In this document: piece after piece, positions 41,842 to 50,046 of the stretch | How the letters are laid out: each line of letters starts with the position of its first letter | Position numbering within the stretch: position 1 is the stretch's first letter | Source of the DNA: Antrihabitans stalagmiti | Lineage (GTDB): Bacteria; Actinomycetota; Actinomycetes; Mycobacteriales; Mycobacteriaceae | Assembly (NCBI RefSeq): GCF_016482825.1 | Contig: NZ_JAEMNV010000004.1 | Coordinates: 1-64,000 of the forward strand | Direction of reading: 5' to 3' | Length of the DNA stretch: 64,000 nt | Made by a program: the position numbers and the translations under genes | Notes under the pieces: model-generated | Seen by the model: the letters and a program-made list of their open reading frames with translations, nothing else | What the model was told of the DNA's origin: nothing | Databases searched by the model: none

Positions 41842-44315
41842 CTGCACTGGATCGGCTACGTCTGTTCAACTTTCGTGAATTCGCCGTGCACTGGGGTCGG
41901 TCGATAGCGTCCATCGCGGTCATTGCGGTGTCGTCGGCATTGCTCGTCGGTGTTCTCGGTGTGAGCGGTTCGATCGTCGGGTCGGTCGAACGGCTGAGCA
42001 CCGCTGTCGCAGGCAACGCGGACCTCGAGGTCGCCGGCGTGACCGAGGGTGGCTTCGATCAGAGTGTGCTCGAGCAGGTCGCTGCGGCTCCCGGCGTCGA
42101 AGCGGCTGTTCCGTTGCTGCGCATGCAGTTCGGCAGAGGCGATGATCGGTTCACTCTGATCGGCGCCGATGTGTCCGCGACGAAGTTGGACAGCGACCTA
42201 CGGTCGGCAGTCACGGGGAACGTCGGTTTCGATCCGACCGGCGTCGTCGTCGGTCCGGCTTTCGGTGCCGAGCGCGGCGCAACGGTGACCCTCGGCTCTC
42301 AGGATGTCCGGGTATCGGGGGTCGCGTCCGGTGCCGCCGCCGACCGCATCAACGGTGGCCACTTCGTCGTCGCGCCGCTGGGGCTCGCCCAACGTATCGC
42401 GGACCGCCCACAGAAACTCGACTCGATCGTCGTGATCGCAGCGCCCGGCGCCGATCTGGATGCGGTCCGCGACGCCGTCACCAGCGCGGTTGCCGGCCGC
42501 GCCCTCGTCGCCGACCCGGACTTCCGCTCGGTCCAGGCCGCGAACTCGATTGTGCTGATGAAGTACTCGCTGATCCTGACGGCGTCGATCGCGCTCATCG
42601 TCGCCGCGTTCCTTGTCTTCAACGCCATGAACATGACGGTGGTTCGCCGCCGCCCGATCATCTCGACACAGCGCGCGCTCGGCGGTAAGCGGTCCGGCAT
42701 CGTCGCCGACCTGCTCGTCGAGGCGACGTTGGTCGGGCTGCTCGGCGCGCTGATCGGGGTCCCGCTCGGGTTGCTGATGGGCAAGTTGGCGATCGGTTCG
42801 CTGCCGCCGGTTGTGTTGCAGTCCTTCGATGCTCGGGTCGACTACATACCGCCGACCTACGGGATCGGCGTCGCTGTCGGGGCGTGTGTCCTGGCCAGTG
42901 TCGTCGCGTCGATTGCAGCGGCGCGGCAGGTCTATCGGGTCGAGCCGATCGAGGCGCTCGCCCCGGTTCCAGCATCGACCATGGAACGAACGCGAATGTC
43001 CGTTCAGGTTGTGGTCGCAGCGATCTCGGCTGTGCTGGTCGGCGTCGCACTTGTCGTTGCGCTGCGTGTCGACAGCCGAATCGCGTTGGCAGCAGTTGTG
43101 CTGTTCTTCCTCGGCACGTTCGGATTCTGTTTCGTCGCAACCCGTCCCATCGTCGCTGCGACGTCGAAGGCGGCAGCTCTCTTCGGTGCGCCCGGACGGC
43201 TCAGCGCGGAATCGATCGAGCGGGCACCACGGCGGGTGTGGGCGACGGTGATGACGGGCGCGACCGTCGTCGCGATGGTTGTCTCGGTGACAGGATCGAA
43301 CGACGACCTGATCGAGTCCGGCACACAGTGGTTCGCGACCGTCGCGGACACCGATCTGTTCGTCAGTTCCACACCACCGGAATCGACGCCGACGGGCGTG
43401 ATCCTGCCGATGGACCTCGAAGCCACGGTTGCCGCTGTGCCGGGCGTAGCGAGAGTTGTTCCTGCACAAGCGACTTACGCTGCGGTCGGTGACGATCGGA
43501 TTATCGTGCAAGGCCTCGCTCCCGGTGCGAACGACCTGCTCGACCAGTCGGCGTCACAGGCGACAAAAGAGGCGGTCGTTGCAGGCAAGGGTGTCGTTGT
43601 CTCGCGCGATATCGGGCGGTCGATGAATCTCCACGTCGGCGACATGCTCGAACTACAGACGTCTGCGGGCGTGAAGCAGATCGAAGTGCTCGAACTCGTC
43701 GACTACCTGTCCCTGCTCGGCGGCGCGATCGGCATCGGTCTGCCGCTGTTGCGTGAGTGGTTCGATCGCCCGGGGTCGACGTGGCTCGAAGTGGACTTCC
43801 TGCCGGGCTCCGATGCGGCAGCAGTGCGTGCCGCGGTACGAGCAGCGATTCCCGACGACGTATACGCCTACAGCGGCACCGAGTTTCTCGACGCGGGAAC
43901 GCAATCCCTCACCCAGGGAGCAGCTTTGAGTCAGGCGCTGACCTGGATCATCGCCCTCGTCGGAGCGATCGCTCTGTTGAACACACTGATGCTCTCGGTG
44001 CTCGAGCGGCGTCGTGAGCTCGGTGTGTTGCGAGCGATGGGGTCGAGTCGGCGGTTCACGTCGCTGACGATCCTTGCCGAGGCGGGCGCGATCGGCATCG
44101 TCGGTGGGTTGCTCGGGTTGTTGCTCGGCTCGGTCACCCACTTCGTTGCGTCGACGGCGTTCACGGCGATCGCGACGATCGACGTCGAATACCGTTTCAG
44201 CCCTGCGCAAGTGGTGTTCGCACTCGCCGCGCTAGCCGTGAGCATGCTCGGATCGATCCCACCCGCACTGCACGCCGGACGGTTGAACATCATCGAAGCC
44301 GTTGCGGCAGAATAG
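41835..44315 (+). CDS. FtsX/MacB-type ABC transporter permease without ATPase partner
   Basis: The 826-residue membrane protein has an N-terminal helix, a large outside domain (about 45-240), an FtsX core of three helices (about 245-370), helices around 390-480, a second outside domain (about 490-690) and a second FtsX core (about 695-820). This is the duplicated layout of lipoprotein, peptide or toxin exporters of the MacB/LolE class. GTG 41835 is used. No ATP-binding gene is adjacent, which is unusual for the class. It ends 3 bp before the convergent DUF5685 copy B. Confidence 0.9.
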   Translation: MLAALDRLRLFNFREFAVHWGRSIASIAVIAVSSALLVGVLGVSGSIVGSVERLSTAVAGNADLEVAGVTEGGFDQSVLEQVAAAPGVEAAVPLLRMQFGRGDDRFTLIGADVSATKLDSDLRSAVTGNVGFDPTGVVVGPAFGAERGATVTLGSQDVRVSGVASGAAADRINGGHFVVAPLGLAQRIADRPQKLDSIVVIAAPGADLDAVRDAVTSAVAGRALVADPDFRSVQAANSIVLMKYSLILTASIALIVAAFLVFNAMNMTVVRRRPIISTQRALGGKRSGIVADLLVEATLVGLLGALIGVPLGLLMGKLAIGSLPPVVLQSFDARVDYIPPTYGIGVAVGACVLASVVASIAAARQVYRVEPIEALAPVPASTMERTRMSVQVVVAAISAVLVGVALVVALRVDSRIALAAVVLFFLGTFGFCFVATRPIVAATSKAAALFGAPGRLSAESIERAPRRVWATVMTGATVVAMVVSVTGSNDDLIESGTQWFATVADTDLFVSSTPPESTPTGVILPMDLEATVAAVPGVARVVPAQATYAAVGDDRIIVQGLAPGANDLLDQSASQATKEAVVAGKGVVVSRDIGRSMNLHVGDMLELQTSAGVKQIEVLELVDYLSLLGGAIGIGLPLLREWFDRPGSTWLEVDFLPGSDAAAVRAAVRAAIPDDVYAYSGTEFLDAGTQSLTQGAALSQALTWIIALVGAIALLNTLMLSVLERRRELGVLRAMGSSRRFTSLTILAEAGAIGIVGGLLGLLLGSVTHFVASTAFTAIATIDVEYRFSPAQVVFALAALAVSMLGSIPPALHAGRLNIIEAVAAE

Positions 44316-44318
44316 AAG

Positions 44319-45464
44319 TCAGCAGTCGCAGCTGCAACAATCGCCACAGTCGCAGCAGCAACCGTCGCAATCGCAGCAATCGGCGCACCCGGAGCAGCAG
44401 TCACAGCCGACGCACCAACCCTGTTTCGGTTCGCCCGTCCATGGGCTGTGATACGGATCGGCACAACAGATCTGGCACGTGCAGAACAGTCCGCTCCACA
44501 CCGCGCAACCCTGGATCAGCCCACGCCTCGGACGCTGCGGCGGTGGCGGTTGGTCCCACGGCAGGTTCGGCACCTGGGGGTTGAACTGCAGGTCGGAGTT
44601 GTGGTTGTGGCTGTCGCCGAAGACGCGGTGGACCGATTCGCGGACTTCGTGGGCGAGGAGTTGGTGGGCAAGCTGTGAATCCTGGAGGTCCACGTCCTTC
44701 AGCGCCAGGCGAATTCCGCGGACCGCGTCGTTGCAGAGTCGCCGGGCCTCGTGGCGTGTGGTGCCGGTGACGGTCAACGGGTTGAAGGCGTTGGCCGCTG
44801 CGTCCGATTGCTGGTCTTCGACGGCGTCGAGGAGGTGGGCGAGGCGGCCGAAGAGTTTGCCTGCTTCGGCGAGTGGTGTGGCGTTGTGGGGTTTGTCGGC
44901 GAGGTGTGCGGTGTGGGCGAAGGCGGCGGCGGTGGCTGTTTCGGTGGGTTCGGTGAGGGTGAGCAGTGCGGTGGTGGGTCCGGCGGTGTGTTCGAGGGTG
45001 GTTTGGCGGTCGACGGCGTCGAGGAGGATGGTGGGGTCGAAGCCGAGGGTGGTGGTGGTTCCGGTGCCGGCGCGGTCCCAGGTGGTGGCGATGCGTTTGG
45101 CGGCTGCGGCGATCGGTTTTCGGGCCATGACGCCGTCTTTGTCGGCGATGTGGTCGCGGACTTTGGCGGAGGCGAGGATGAGGGAGACGCCGGCGGCGAG
45201 GTGGGCTCCTTCGCCGGTGGCGACGGTGGCGGTGCGCATGCCGCGGAGTGGGCAGGGTCCGGCGGTGCGGCGGTCGGGTGTGGGGTGGTCGGTTTGGGCT
45301 TCGGTGAGGACGGAGATGACGAGTCCGTCGTAGTTGGTGGCGATGCGGGCGAATTGGCCGTGGTCTTTGCGGAGGGCGAGGCAGAGGCCGCAGAGGTGGG
45401 CCAGCCATTGGGTTTGCATGTCCTCGCTGAGCCGGTGTCGACACGGCCGCACAATCCCGAACAT
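44319..45464 (-). CDS. DUF5685-family protein with cysteine-rich tail (copy B)
   Basis: The 381-residue paralogue of the protein at 39039-40130 is identical over its first 217 residues. The linker is Asn/Pro-rich. The tail is longer and carries 21 Cys, mostly as CC, DC and GC pairs (VGCDCCSGCADCCDCDGC), sharing the frame GCAVW.GL..C..Q.CC.DPY and GWC with copy A. ATG 45464 (MFGIVRPCRH) is the start. Two versions of one sensor-like domain with different metal-type tails point to distinct metal capacity or partners (inference). Confidence 0.85.
   Translation of the reverse strand: MFGIVRPCRHRLSEDMQTQWLAHLCGLCLALRKDHGQFARIATNYDGLVISVLTEAQTDHPTPDRRTAGPCPLRGMRTATVATGEGAHLAAGVSLILASAKVRDHIADKDGVMARKPIAAAAKRIATTWDRAGTGTTTTLGFDPTILLDAVDRQTTLEHTAGPTTALLTLTEPTETATAAAFAHTAHLADKPHNATPLAEAGKLFGRLAHLLDAVEDQQSDAAANAFNPLTVTGTTRHEARRLCNDAVRGIRLALKDVDLQDSQLAHQLLAHEVRESVHRVFGDSHNHNSDLQFNPQVPNLPWDQPPPPQRPRRGLIQGCAVWSGLFCTCQICCADPYHSPWTGEPKQGWCVGCDCCSGCADCCDCDGCCCDCGDCCSCDC
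44812..45464 (-). repeat. Near-identical 653-bp block shared by the two DUF5685 genes (copy B)
   Basis: This block pairs with 39478-40130 at 652 of 653 positions. Recombination between these direct repeats would delete the kinase and permease genes and leave one DUF5685 gene. Confidence 0.95.
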
Positions 45465-45584
45465 TCTTCCACCCTTTGCGCTGAAGAAACAGGTGCTCAC
45501 TACTTAGCAGACGGCATGCAATTCTGCTGTCTGTACGCGCACACTCGGTCCGCGTGCCGGGTGAGCGGTGTAGGTTTTGGCGTC

Positions 45585-46487
45585 GTGGCAAAGAAGAGCA
45601 AGAGGAACAGTCCGAAGCCGGGTAGCAATCGCGCGGAGAAGATCGCCGAGCGCAAGGCCGCGCTCGAGCAGGCGTCGACCGCGATCACGAGACCGTTCGA
45701 AGGTCTGGAGGCCGAATGCGACCTCGTTGCCCTTCGCGAGTTCGTGCCGTCGGCGACGGCGCCGCTACCGGTGACCAGCGGTGAGTCCATCGTTGTTGCG
45801 ACGGTTCTGCCGGGTGCGGTAGCTGCCCTTACCCGCGAGGAGAACGGTGCGCGAATCGGGTACGTCGGCGTACAGGTTCAGGTGCAGTCCGGCGACCCAG
45901 CCGCCGACCTCGGCGCTGCGATCGCATGGGCATCGGCGGCCAATGCGGGCGAATCGCTCGCTGCTGCCGGACCCGACGAGACGTCACCTCGACTCGCAGA
46001 CGTCATCGATGCGACTGCGGCACTGGACATTACGGTCCACAGCGATTTCAACTGGTGGATCCCGGAAGGTGTCGAACCGGCAGCCGACGTCGCTGCAACG
46101 GTCACCCAGGCCAATGCCGCGATCATGCCGTCGGCACGGCTCGATGGAGTTTCTGCCGCGTGGTGGGTCGACGCCGGAGACAAAGCGCATCTGCGGTGGG
46201 TTCGGCCCGAAGACGAGGACGAGTTGATGCTCGCGCTCGCACGCGTTCACGCCGCGGGCAATCTCAATCTCGGCGAAGGCTCACGATTCGCCGGATCGTT
46301 CCGCACCCACGGCCTGCTCGTTCCGGTCTTCGATCTCGACCCCGAACGTCATCCGAGTGAATGGAACAGCGCCACCGCGCAACTGGGTGAACGCCTCGCC
46401 GACGCCCTCGCCGTCGAAGGTCCGCTGACCTCCGACGAGCGACGGGCGCGCGACGGTCTGCGTGGCCGTCAGGTCACGCTGCGGTGA
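45585..46487 (+). CDS. DUF5926-like conserved protein
   Basis: The 300-residue soluble protein has a basic N-terminus (MAKKSKRNSPKPGSNRAEK), then an acidic alpha/beta body with FNWWIPEGVEP, LRWVRPEDEDELMLALARVH and FRTHGLLVPVFDLD. It matches, from memory, the actinobacterial DUF5926 family of unknown function. The basic start resembles SecA C-terminal or ribosome-associated tails, but no zinc motif is present. GTG 45585 is chosen. It is divergent from DUF5685 copy B and convergent with the ferritin gene (10-bp gap). Confidence 0.8.
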   Translation: MAKKSKRNSPKPGSNRAEKIAERKAALEQASTAITRPFEGLEAECDLVALREFVPSATAPLPVTSGESIVVATVLPGAVAALTREENGARIGYVGVQVQVQSGDPAADLGAAIAWASAANAGESLAAAGPDETSPRLADVIDATAALDITVHSDFNWWIPEGVEPAADVAATVTQANAAIMPSARLDGVSAAWWVDAGDKAHLRWVRPEDEDELMLALARVHAAGNLNLGEGSRFAGSFRTHGLLVPVFDLDPERHPSEWNSATAQLGERLADALAVEGPLTSDERRARDGLRGRQVTLR

Positions 46488-46497
46488 GTTACACCAG

Positions 46498-47043
46498 TTA
46501 GATCGCGCCGCCCGCAGCGGTGGGTGCACCGGAGGTTTCGGCGGGTGCGCCCATCTCGCGGGCGACGAACTCCTCGAGATCGAACAGGTTCGCTCCTGCT
46601 CGGTCGGCGATCGTGAGCAGCGTCGTCACGGTGGCAACCTCTTCGATCTGCTCCTTCAGGAACCACTGCATGAACTGCTCGCCGAGGTACTCGCCCTCGT
46701 CGCGGGCGGTGCTCGCCAGCTGGATGATCTGTTCGGTGACCGTCTTTTCCTGCGCGAGGGCCAGTGCAATCGGCTCGCGCGCGTCGGCGAATTCCGACTT
46801 GGCGGCATCGACACCGCTGAGCTCGACACTCATATCGCGGTCGAGGAAATACTGAATGATCATCATCGCGTGGTTACGCTCTTCGACGGCCTGGGCGTAG
46901 AAGTGTTTGGCCAACTGCGGCAGATCCGCATTGTCGAACCAGACAGCCGTTGCGATGTACTGATGTTCGGCGTTGTATTCGTGTCGAATCTGGTCGTGGA
47001 GTAGGGAATGGAACTTGCTTCTCTGAGTCTGCAACGAAGTCAT
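46498..47043 (-). CDS. bfrB: Ferritin BfrB
   Basis: The 181-residue non-haem ferritin stores iron in a 24-subunit shell. The sequence follows mycobacterial BfrB closely: QIRHEYNAEHQYIATAVWFD, the ferroxidase ExxH in VEERNHAMM, and FMQWFLKEQIEE. The C-terminus keeps the GAPTAAGG extension of BfrB. ATG 47043 (MTSLQTQ) is chosen. An iron box lies about 54 bp upstream, so IdeR probably activates it when iron is plentiful, as in M. tuberculosis. A paralogue lies directly upstream. Confidence 0.95.
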   Translation of the reverse strand: MTSLQTQRSKFHSLLHDQIRHEYNAEHQYIATAVWFDNADLPQLAKHFYAQAVEERNHAMMIIQYFLDRDMSVELSGVDAAKSEFADAREPIALALAQEKTVTEQIIQLASTARDEGEYLGEQFMQWFLKEQIEEVATVTTLLTIADRAGANLFDLEEFVAREMGAPAETSGAPTAAGGAI

Positions 47044-47096
47044 GACAACCAACATATCCGCTGGTCAGGGCACCTGTCATGCAAGTCCATCCTTAT

Positions 47097-47115
47097 TTAG
47101 GGCAGTGTTCCCTAA
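47097..47115 (-). promoter_or_regulatory. IdeR-type iron box upstream of bfrB
   Basis: TTAGGGCAGTGTTCCCTAA is a 19-bp dyad with the TTAGG...CCTAA ends of the IdeR/DtxR box. It is the core of a longer 12-7-12 palindrome (47091-47121, one mismatch). Small hairpins just left of the second ferritin gene (47123-47154) probably end that transcript. Confidence 0.8.
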
Positions 47116-47140
47116 TTAAGGCGCGCCTATTACGTAGGCG

Positions 47141-47698
47141 TTATACGCCGCCTCCGGCAACGCGAGGAGCGCTCGGATCCCGCCCCGCAGCACCCCCGAA
47201 ATCGCGAGCAACGAAGTCTTCGACGTCGAACAAATTGCCATCGGCGCGGTCGACTACCGCAAGGAGAGTCGTCATACTCGCGACTTCCTCGACCTGTTCT
47301 TTGAGAAACCACTGAATGAATTGTTCGCCGAGATAGTCACCGGACGAGCGAGCTGTCTGCGCGAGCTGGGTGATCTTCGTCGTCACGTCCCGTTCCTGAT
47401 TCAGCGCGAACTCGACGGCGCCGCGGACCGAGGTGACCGTGGAGGTGATCGGGTCGAGTCCGCCGACGCGAACCGGAACATCGCGGTCGAGCAGGTACTG
47501 CACCATCATCAGCGCGTGCGAGCGCTCTTCGGCGGCCTGCGCGTAGAACCGGCGAGCCAGCTGCGGAAGCTTGTTCGAGTCGAAATACACGGCAATGACG
47601 ATGTATTGCTGCGACGCGGTGAACTCGTGCCGGATCTGCTCGCGGAGGAGTTCGTGGAAAGCGCTGTCGCTGTTGACATTCGAATTCGACATAGGCAT
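47141..47698 (-). CDS. Second ferritin (BfrB paralogue)
   Basis: The 185-residue ferritin is clearly homologous to its neighbour, with ferroxidase residues kept (QIRHEFTASQQYI, AEERSHALMM, QWFLKEQVEEV). It has a longer polar N-terminus (MPMSNSNVNSDS) and a diverged C-terminus. ATG 47698 or ATG 47692 may be used; neither has a strong ribosome site. It is upstream of bfrB in the same direction, but the iron box between them suggests separate control. The shells may be mixed or condition-specific (inference). Confidence 0.9.
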   Translation of the reverse strand: MPMSNSNVNSDSAFHELLREQIRHEFTASQQYIVIAVYFDSNKLPQLARRFYAQAAEERSHALMMVQYLLDRDVPVRVGGLDPITSTVTSVRGAVEFALNQERDVTTKITQLAQTARSSGDYLGEQFIQWFLKEQVEEVASMTTLLAVVDRADGNLFDVEDFVARDFGGAAGRDPSAPRVAGGGV

Positions 47699-47732
47699 TG
47701 AGGTTACAAGGCCGCAGAGCTGGATTGGGACG

Positions 47733-49130
47733 CTACGGTCCCGTCGTGATCAGCTCGGGCGGAATCGGCTCGTCGTTGGCAAGCGCGCCGAAGAACTGAG
47801 CCGCGCGGGCATCGTCCCAGAGCAGCACGTTGCCGGACCCGTCGACGTCTTCGAAGCCTGAGATCGGCACTGTTGTCGTGATCATTTCCCCGCGCAGCGC
47901 CCAGCCGAGCCGCGCGAGGTCGGTCATGCCGTCGCCGCGGTCGACCTTCAGCGATTCGACGGCGCCCTTGGCGAACGGCAGCAGCTTGAACGGGTTGAGC
48001 ACGGTGGTCGGGCTCGTCGACTTCTTCAACAGTGCTGACATAAATTGGCGCTGCCGATTGATCCGGTCGAGGTCGGCGAGTGGGGTCGCGCGACTGCGAA
48101 CAACCCCCAGCGCCTCGGCGCCGTTCAATTTCTGGCACCCACCGGGCAGGTTGATGCCTGCCAAGGGATCGTCGATCGGCTGGTCGAGACACATATCGAC
48201 GCCGCCGAGCGAGTCGACCAAGCCGGCGAAACCGTCGAAGCCGATCTGCGCGTAGTGGTCGATGTGTACGCCCGTCGCACCTTCGATGGTTTGCACAAGC
48301 AGAGCGGGTCCGCCGATCGCGAAGGATGCGTTGACCTTGTCGGTCCCGTTGTCGGGGATCGCGAGATAGGAGTCGCGGGGGATGCTCACCATGACCGCCG
48401 GACCCGACTTGGGCAGGTGGATCAGGATGATCGTGTCGGTCCGCTCGGGCCCGGTGTCACCGCCGGTTGCGAGCGCTTGCTCCTCCTCGGGCGTCAGTCC
48501 GGTTCGGCTGTCGGAGCCGACGAGCAACCAGTTGGTGCCGGGTGTGTCGGCGACGCGGCCCGGATAGTCGACGAGCGCGTCGACCTTCTCCAGCGGCAGC
48601 GTGACGATGTAGACCGCGATGCCGATCAGAACCAGCAACAGAATCAACGGCAGCAGCAGGATCCGTCGGACCCAACGCCATGGACTGCGTCGTGTGCGAG
48701 CCCTCGGCGGGCGCGGCGGTGGACCGGTCGGGCCGGTACTGCGTCGAGATGGCGGTGGGGGTGGCGGCGACGCGGCATAGCGGGGTGGGCGTTCGGTGAA
48801 GCGCTCGGGCTGCTGCGTCGGGGCGTAGCGGACGCCGTCGTTGCGTTCGGGCGGTCGGTAGCCGGGTGGTGGACCGGCCGGGGGGCGCGGGGGCTGGGCC
48901 TGGCGTGGCGGCGGCTGCTGCGGAGGCCGGTAGTTCGGCTGCTGCGGCGCTTGCGACCAAGCCTGTGGCGTCGGTGGACGCACACTCGGGCGGCGCACGA
49001 ACTCCGTCTCCTCGGGTTCCGGGCGTCGGGGTGGTGGTGGCTGCCGTGGCGGCGGACCCTGCCGTGGGGGCGGCGATCTACGCGGCGGCGGTTGCCTGCC
49101 GGGTTCGTCGGAGAAGAAATCGCCGTTCAC
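47733..49130 (-). CDS. LytR-CpsA-Psr family glycopolymer transferase
   Basis: The 465-residue protein attaches cell-wall glycopolymers (arabinogalactan in mycolic-acid bacteria) to peptidoglycan. It has a long Pro/Arg-rich cytoplasmic N-terminus (about 1-150), one membrane helix (about 155-175) and the LCP domain outside. Catalytic Arg/Asp clusters are seen in LVGSDSRTG, ERTDTIILIHL, SIPRDSYLAI and DRINRQRQFM. GTG 49130 is the start. It follows the CPBP gene by 18 bp in the same direction and is probably co-transcribed with it. Confidence 0.92.
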   Translation of the reverse strand: MNGDFFSDEPGRQPPPRRSPPPRQGPPPRQPPPPRRPEPEETEFVRRPSVRPPTPQAWSQAPQQPNYRPPQQPPPRQAQPPRPPAGPPPGYRPPERNDGVRYAPTQQPERFTERPPRYAASPPPPPPSRRSTGPTGPPPRPPRARTRRSPWRWVRRILLLPLILLLVLIGIAVYIVTLPLEKVDALVDYPGRVADTPGTNWLLVGSDSRTGLTPEEEQALATGGDTGPERTDTIILIHLPKSGPAVMVSIPRDSYLAIPDNGTDKVNASFAIGGPALLVQTIEGATGVHIDHYAQIGFDGFAGLVDSLGGVDMCLDQPIDDPLAGINLPGGCQKLNGAEALGVVRSRATPLADLDRINRQRQFMSALLKKSTSPTTVLNPFKLLPFAKGAVESLKVDRGDGMTDLARLGWALRGEMITTTVPISGFEDVDGSGNVLLWDDARAAQFFGALANDEPIPPELITTGP

Positions 49131-49148
49131 GAGGGACGACTTTACGCA

Positions 49149-49955
49149 TCAAGGAAGCCAAGAGAGATGTCCGTGCAGCAGCGTGTAGCCGATGTAGGCC
49201 ACGACGTCGATGGTTGCGTGCGCTATCAGCAGTGGCCACAGCCGATTCGTCCTTTGCCAGAAGCGGCCGAAGACCAGGCCCATCACGACGTTTCCGATGC
49301 CGCCGCCGAGGCCTTGATACAGGTGATAGCTCCCGCGCAACAACGACGATGCGGCCAGACTCGCATTCTCCGACCAGCCGAGGCGTCGGAGGCGGGTGAT
49401 CAGATAGCCGACCACGAGCACTTCCTCGGCGACAGCGTTGGCGATGGCCGCGAGGACGAGCACAGGTAGCCGCCACCAATGGTCCTGCAGTCCGCTCGCA
49501 ACGATGGCGACGTTCAGGCCGAGCGCGTGCGCGACGAGATACAGCGCGAGGCCGGGCAGGCCGATCAGCGCTGCGAGTCCAAGACCTGGGACGACGTCGC
49601 CGCGCAATACGGGTTTGGCCAACCCGACCAGCCGAGGACCTACGCCGCTCCGCCACAGCAGATACAACCCGAGCGCCGCCCAACCACACAGCCGGAGCAC
49701 CCGCAGCAGTTGGTAGAGCAGGTCGATGAACGAGATCGACGACGCCGTCTGGTTGAGAGCGACGGATTGGTCCCCGATACCGCCCGCCGCGAGTGCGGAT
49801 TCGAGCAGCGAGATCGCCGCGCTGAGCCCGCTGAGACCGAACGTGACGACCAGAACGACCACGATCTCGATGCGGATGCCGATGCGTTCGTGCGAATCGG
49901 GCCCGGGTCGGTCGGATTCGGGTGGCTGCGAGCGCAGCCAGTCGGTGATCGGCAC
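49149..49955 (-). CDS. CPBP-family intramembrane metalloprotease
   Basis: The 268-residue protein has about seven helices. The CPBP motifs are present: AVAEEVLVVGYLITRL with the Glu-Glu pair and Arg, SYHLYQG with the His, and HATIDVVAYI at the end. Such proteins cut membrane substrates or anchor other factors. GTG 49955 is used. A palindromic element (copy 7) lies just upstream, so transcription probably starts in the few bases between or passes through it. Confidence 0.88.
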   Translation of the reverse strand: MPITDWLRSQPPESDRPGPDSHERIGIRIEIVVVLVVTFGLSGLSAAISLLESALAAGGIGDQSVALNQTASSISFIDLLYQLLRVLRLCGWAALGLYLLWRSGVGPRLVGLAKPVLRGDVVPGLGLAALIGLPGLALYLVAHALGLNVAIVASGLQDHWWRLPVLVLAAIANAVAEEVLVVGYLITRLRRLGWSENASLAASSLLRGSYHLYQGLGGGIGNVVMGLVFGRFWQRTNRLWPLLIAHATIDVVAYIGYTLLHGHLSWLP

Positions 49956-49971
49956 TCCGCGATTGTGCCTC

Positions 49972-50046
49972 AGGGCGCTCCGCGCCTCGTGCGTCTTTTC
50001 GGCGCGCCCGCCCTCCGAAAAGACTCACGAGCGGCGTAGCCGCCTA
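49972..50046. repeat. Stop-codon palindromic element, copy 7
   Basis: CAGGGCGCTCCGCGCC, CTCGTGCGTCTTTTCGG, a diverged loop CGCGCCCGCCC, then TCCGAAAAGACTCACGAG, GCGGCGTAGCCGC and CTA. The CTA (50044-50046) is the TAG stop of the DUF2470 gene. The left end reads CAG rather than TAG. It lies between two genes in the same direction. Confidence 0.85.

Noticed and set aside
44751-45584. Gly/Val-rich frame antisense to DUF5685 copy B, continuing into the DUF5926 gene
   Set aside because: The repetitive composition is the complement of the skewed DUF5685 head; the real gene starts at GTG 45585.
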